Shown here in pieces: positions 15,904 to 18,608 of a stretch of 18,608 bases of DNA. The position numbers and the translations under genes are program-made. Below the pieces are notes generated by a model. That model made no database searches. It had not been told where the DNA came from and was given only the letters and a program-made list of their open reading frames with translations. Source of the stretch: Candidatus Krumholzibacteriia bacterium. GTDB taxonomy: Bacteria; Krumholzibacteriota; Krumholzibacteria; WVZY01; JAKEHA01. Numbering within the stretch: the first letter of the stretch is position 1; the number at the start of each line of letters is the position of its first letter. The DNA is taken from the NCBI GenBank assembly GCA_029863355.1, contig JAOTVO010000015.1, positions 1 through 18,608 on the forward strand. Direction: 5' to 3'.

Positions 15904-17283
15904 TTGAAGCGCCGCGTCCCCCCCATCGAGTCGGTTCTGAGCGGCCTGACCGTCGCCATCGACGGCCCCTCCGCCGCGGGCAAGACGACGACGGCCCGCG
16001 GGCTGGCGCGGCGCCTGGGGTTGCGCCACGTGGACACCGGCGCCATGTACCGGGCCGTCACGCTGGCCGCGTTGCGCGCCGGCGCGGACCTCTCCGACGG
16101 AGAGGCGCTGGGCGCGCTCGCGCTCGCCTGCGCGATCACCTTCGAGGCACCCGGCGAGCGCGTCCGCCTGGGCGACGAGGACGTCACCGAAGCCATCCGG
16201 GAGGCCGCGGTGACCGCCGCGGTGTCCGCCGTCAGCGCCCACCCCGGGGTGCGCGCGGAGTTGGTGCGGCGGCAGCGCGCGCTCGCCCGGGGCGGAGGCG
16301 TGGTGCTCGAGGGGCGGGACATCGGGAGCGTCGTGCTCCCGTGGGCCGACGTGAAGATCTTCCTCGTCGCCGACGTGCGCACACGGGCCGAGCGCCGGCA
16401 GCGCGAGCTCGGATCCGGCCCCGGCGTTCCCGGCGTCGAGGAGGTGGCGCGCGACCTGGAGCGGCGCGACGCGCTGGACGCCTCGCGCGAGACGAGCCCC
16501 CTCGTCGAACCGGTGGGGGCGTGGCGGGTGGACACCGGCGGCGTGACGATCGCGGAGCAGATCGAGGCGGTGGCGGACATCGCACGGCGAACCGCACAGC
16601 GGCTGCGCGCGCTCTGCGAGCCGCGCACGGACGGCGAGCGCCCGCGGCGCCAGCGGCTGGTGATGCGGGCGGTGACGGCGTTGATCAGGCTCGTGGCTCG
16701 GGTCCTCTTCGGCCTGCGCGTGCACCATCGCTTCCGCGGCGAACTGGAGGAGAACTACATCTTCGCCTGCAATCACGTGGCCAATAGCGACCCGCCCCTG
16801 GCCGGCTCCACGCTGCCGCGGGAGTGCCACTTCATCGCCAAAGCGTCCCTGTTCGACCAGCCCTTCTTCGGGGGGGTGATCCGCTACTTCAATGCATTCC
16901 CCATCAAACAAGGCGTCTTCGACCGGGAGGCCATGGCCGAGGCCGCCTCGCGCCTGCGCCGCGGGGCCTCCCTGATGATCTTTCCCGAGGGCGGGCGGGT
17001 GCGCGGCGGCCGGCTGGGTGGGGCCCGGGGGGGCGTGGGGTACCTCGCGCTGACGACCGGGGTGCCGGTGGTGCCCGTGTACGTATCGGGCACCGACCGC
17101 CTGCACGAGTGCCTGTTCCGCCGCGCCCGGCTGGTGGTCGTGCACGGGCGGCCGATGCGCATCCCCCCACAGGCGCTGGAGCGGCTGGGTGGGGAGGACG
17201 ACCGCGAGGCATACCGGCGCTTCGGAGACGAGGTCATGAACGCGGTGGCTGCCCTCCAGAGCGACGCCAGGGGCGCCCTCTGA
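15904..17283 (+). CDS. cmk: Fused cytidylate kinase and 1-acylglycerol-3-phosphate acyltransferase (CMK-PlsC)
   Basis: Two enzymes in one 459-residue chain. Residues about 15-235 are a complete CMP/dCMP kinase: P-loop IDGPSAAGKTTT (19-30), DTGAMYRAVT (44-53), EGRDIGSVVLPWADVKIFL (136-154) and the LID-type segment RDLERRDALDASRETSPL (183-200). Residues about 250-455 are a PlsC-type acyltransferase with a hydrophobic helix (253-272), catalytic NH-x4-D (NHVANSD; His291, Asp296), FDQPFFGG (317-324), and FPEGGRVRGG (360-369), where the usual FPEGTRSR is altered. The kinase makes CDP in the cytoplasm; the acyltransferase makes phosphatidic acid at the inner membrane. No stop or restart codon with a ribosome site separates them, so I read a true fusion. 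The start is TTG, 3 bp after hisC, without a clear Shine-Dalgarno. Separate adjacent cmk and plsC genes before rpsA are common in Firmicutes. Confidence 0.9.
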   Translation: MKRRVPPIESVLSGLTVAIDGPSAAGKTTTARGLARRLGLRHVDTGAMYRAVTLAALRAGADLSDGEALGALALACAITFEAPGERVRLGDEDVTEAIREAAVTAAVSAVSAHPGVRAELVRRQRALARGGGVVLEGRDIGSVVLPWADVKIFLVADVRTRAERRQRELGSGPGVPGVEEVARDLERRDALDASRETSPLVEPVGAWRVDTGGVTIAEQIEAVADIARRTAQRLRALCEPRTDGERPRRQRLVMRAVTALIRLVARVLFGLRVHHRFRGELEENYIFACNHVANSDPPLAGSTLPRECHFIAKASLFDQPFFGGVIRYFNAFPIKQGVFDREAMAEAASRLRRGASLMIFPEGGRVRGGRLGGARGGVGYLALTTGVPVVPVYVSGTDRLHECLFRRARLVVVHGRPMRIPPQALERLGGEDDREAYRRFGDEVMNAVAALQSDARGAL

Positions 17284-17284
17284 G

Positions 17285-17301
17285 CCCGGGCCGCGCCCGG
17301 G
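17285..17301 (+). terminator. GC-rich hairpin after cmk-plsC, possible weak terminator
   Basis: CCCGGG (17285-17290) and CCCGGG (17296-17301) form a 6-bp all-GC stem with a CCGCG loop, one base after the cmk-plsC stop. No T-run follows, only AACCCCTTG, so it is not a canonical intrinsic terminator; it could pause or protect the 3' end. The first arm plus loop (CCCGGGCCGCG) recurs exactly at 17331-17341. Confidence 0.35.
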
Positions 17302-17322
17302 AACCCCTTGTCTATTTCCCAC

Positions 17323-17351
17323 TTGCAATGCCCGGGCCGCGTGGTTATGAT
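17323..17351 (+). promoter_or_regulatory. Sigma70-type promoter of rpsA
   Basis: TTGCAA at 17323-17328 (4 of 6) and TATGAT at 17346-17351 (5 of 6) are spaced by exactly 17 bp in the gap between cmk-plsC and rpsA. Transcription should begin near 17358, giving a leader of about 50 nt. The spacer contains CCCGGGCCGCG at 17331-17341, an exact copy of 17285-17295, which might be a protein binding site. Confidence 0.65.
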
Positions 17352-17358
17352 TGCCGAA

Positions 17359-17384
17359 TCCGGTTTTTCCGGACCGGAAATTCC
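17359..17384 (+). promoter_or_regulatory. Overlapping inverted repeats in the rpsA leader
   Basis: Three symmetrical elements overlap: TCCGG-TTTTT-CCGGA (17359-17373), TTTCCGG-A-CCGGAAA (17366-17380) and GGAA-A-TTCC (17376-17384). The first two cannot form together, so the leader could switch between structures shortly before the Shine-Dalgarno. S1 is known to repress its own translation in E. coli through leader structure; a similar role here is inference. Confidence 0.4.
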
Positions 17385-17390
17385 ATGCTC

Positions 17391-17397
17391 AAGGAGG
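17391..17397 (+). promoter_or_regulatory. Shine-Dalgarno that fixes the rpsA start
   Basis: AAGGAGG lies 11 bp before the ATG at 17409. An in-frame ATG at 17385 lies upstream of this site and has no ribosome-binding sequence of its own, so the shorter start is preferred. Confidence 0.75.
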
Positions 17398-17408
17398 CGA
17401 TTGTTTCC

Positions 17409-18608
17409 ATGGTCGATGAATCGATCGGTGCCGTCTCGGCGGCCGGTGGGGAAGAATCCAGCACGGGGGGAGGTGCGAAGCACGCCGCGAAAGCGGTGCG
17501 CTCACCGGCGTACGCCGCGTTCGAGCGCCTGGACCCGGCCGAGGCGGCCGGGGAGAACGGGCGCGGTGCCCAGGTCGAGCTGCGAGAGGAGTACGAGCGC
17601 ACGATCACCAGCTTCGAAGAGGGACAGATCGTACGCGGACGGATCTCCGAGATCCGCGAAAACGAGATCATGGTGGACGTCGGCTTCAAGAGCGAGGGTA
17701 CGATCGCCGTCGGCGAGTTCGGCGACCTTTCCGAGATCCACGTGGGCGACGAGTTCGACGTCTACCTGGAGAAGCTCGAGAACCAGGACGGACTCGTCGT
17801 GCTCTCCAAGGAGAAGGCCGACTTCTTCAAGGTGTGGGGCCAGATCAAGGACGCGCACGAGCTGGGCAACGTCATGGCCGGCACCGTACGCCGTCGCATC
17901 AAGGGCGGGCTGGTCGTCGACCTCCTCGGCGTCGACGCCTTCCTGCCGGGCAGCCAGATCGCGCTGCGCCAGGTGCCCAACCTGGACGACCTGATCGGCC
18001 AGGAGCTCGAATTCAAGATCATCAAGATCAACAAGCGACGCCGCAACATCGTGGTGTCGCGCCGCGTCGTCCTCGAGGAGCAGCGCGAGGGCATGAAGCG
18101 ACAGCTGATGGAAGAGCTGGAAGTGGGCCAGATTCGCGAGGGAACGGTGAAGAACATCACCGACTTCGGCGCCTTCGTCGACCTGGGCGGCGTCGACGGG
18201 CTGCTGCATCTCACCGACATGACCTGGGGGCGGATCGGTCACCCCTCCGAGGTGGTGCAGATCAGCGACAAGTTGAGCGTCAAGGTGCTCGACTTCGACA
18301 AGGAGAAGGAGAAGATCTCCCTGGGCCTCAAGCAGCTCCAACCGCACCCGTGGGACGGCGTCGAGGATCGCTTCCCGGTGGGCACGCGCGTCCAGGGCCG
18401 CGTGGTGAGCATCACGGATTACGGCGCCTTCGTCGAGCTGGAGAAGGGCGTGGAAGGCCTGATCCACATCTCGGAGATGTCGTGGACCAAGCACGTCAAG
18501 CACCCCTCCAAGATCGTGAGCGTCGACCAGACGATCGAGGCGGTCGTGCTGAAGGTGGACAAGGACGCGCAGAAGATCTCGCTGGGACTGAAGCAGACCG
18601 AGCCGGAT
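17409..18608 (+). CDS. rpsA: 30S ribosomal protein S1 (3' end beyond window)
   Basis: Binds mRNA on the 30S subunit and helps initiate translation on structured or weak sites. Exactly 400 codons are present with no stop; the gene continues past the right edge. A low-complexity N-terminal lead (about 1-60) precedes OB-fold S1 repeats: repeat 1 at about 72-135 (EGQIVRGRISEI), repeat 2 at 155-218 (VMAGTVRRRIKGGLVVDLLG), repeat 3 at 240-308 (GTVKNITDFGAFVDLGG) and repeat 4 at 325-395 (GRVVSITDYGAFVELEKG), each of the last two ending in KISLGLKQ. Repeats 1-2 are the degenerate ribosome-binding type and 3-4 the RNA-binding type, as in full-length S1. No ispH domain or gene lies between cmk-plsC and rpsA, unlike several Firmicutes. 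It has its own promoter and structured leader. Confidence 0.95.
   Translation, partial: MVDESIGAVSAAGGEESSTGGGAKHAAKAVRSPAYAAFERLDPAEAAGENGRGAQVELREEYERTITSFEEGQIVRGRISEIRENEIMVDVGFKSEGTIAVGEFGDLSEIHVGDEFDVYLEKLENQDGLVVLSKEKADFFKVWGQIKDAHELGNVMAGTVRRRIKGGLVVDLLGVDAFLPGSQIALRQVPNLDDLIGQELEFKIIKINKRRRNIVVSRRVVLEEQREGMKRQLMEELEVGQIREGTVKNITDFGAFVDLGGVDGLLHLTDMTWGRIGHPSEVVQISDKLSVKVLDFDKEKEKISLGLKQLQPHPWDGVEDRFPVGTRVQGRVVSITDYGAFVELEKGVEGLIHISEMSWTKHVKHPSKIVSVDQTIEAVVLKVDKDAQKISLGLKQTEPD

Noticed and set aside
14683..17328. Very long open frame on the minus strand (881 codons) opposite hisC and cmk-plsC; similar one at 1220-3097
   Set aside because: GC-rich codon bias keeps antisense frames open; products are His/Arg/Gly-rich with no recognisable domain, and the plus-strand genes are conserved families.
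17284..17408. dif site for XerC/XerD in the largest gap
   Set aside because: No 28-bp palindrome-like XerC/XerD arm pair with an AT-rich core is visible here or in the other gaps.
17385..17408. Upstream in-frame ATG for rpsA
   Set aside because: It lies before the AAGGAGG site; the site fits only the ATG at 17409.
1..18608. Defence systems, CRISPR, insertion sequences, prophage, tRNA or rRNA genes
   Set aside because: Nothing matching was seen; the two tyrosine recombinases sit in housekeeping contexts without attachment repeats.

Overview
This is an ordinary-looking, gene-dense chromosomal window from a GC-rich (roughly 65-70% by eye), diderm bacterium. It holds 15 protein genes, no rRNA, tRNA or CRISPR, and no transposon, phage or plasmid gene. 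Both ends are cut through a gene: xerC at the left, rpsA at the right. Diderm status follows from the outer-membrane barrel protein, the probable lipoprotein and DapF. The conserved P-x-GGP-x-D-x-TPP start of the lipoprotein is a habit of the Bacteroidetes/FCB group. I would place the source in an uncultured GC-rich FCB-type phylum (Gemmatimonadota, Eisenbacteria or Latescibacterota-like). That placement is inference.

Region 1 (1-8317, plus strand) is a tightly packed run: xerC, hslV, hslU, argF, an Ig-like lipoprotein, dapF, and a 932-residue secreted metallopeptidase / beta-propeller / outer-membrane-barrel fusion. Gaps are 0-20 bp or short overlaps, so it is probably one operon. xerC-hslV-hslU is the classic recombinase/protease pairing (codV-clpQ-clpY in Bacillus). 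Region 2 (8231-10069) is proS, apparently with its own promoter buried in the last codons of the barrel gene.

Region 3 is rpsT, the only minus-strand gene. It converges on proS with a 19-bp overlap and diverges from xerD. Region 4 (10389-17283) is xerD, then trpS (behind a textbook sigma70 promoter), scpA, scpB, an RluB-type pseudouridine synthase, hisC and a fused cmk-plsC gene. From trpS onward the genes overlap or nearly touch. Region 5 is rpsA, with its own promoter and a symmetry-rich leader.

The functions converge on chromosome segregation (XerC, XerD, ScpA, ScpB), protein quality control (HslVU), translation (ProRS, TrpRS, S20, S1, RluB-type enzyme), amino-acid and peptidoglycan precursors (ArgF, HisC, DapF), nucleotide and phospholipid synthesis (CMK-PlsC), and the outer membrane. 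I do not see a novel defence or mobile system. The items most worth a second look are the peptidase-propeller-barrel fusion, the CMK-PlsC fusion, a TrpRS with a cysteine pattern like that of iron-sulfur TrpRS enzymes, and the promoter/dyad structures before proS, rpsT and rpsA.
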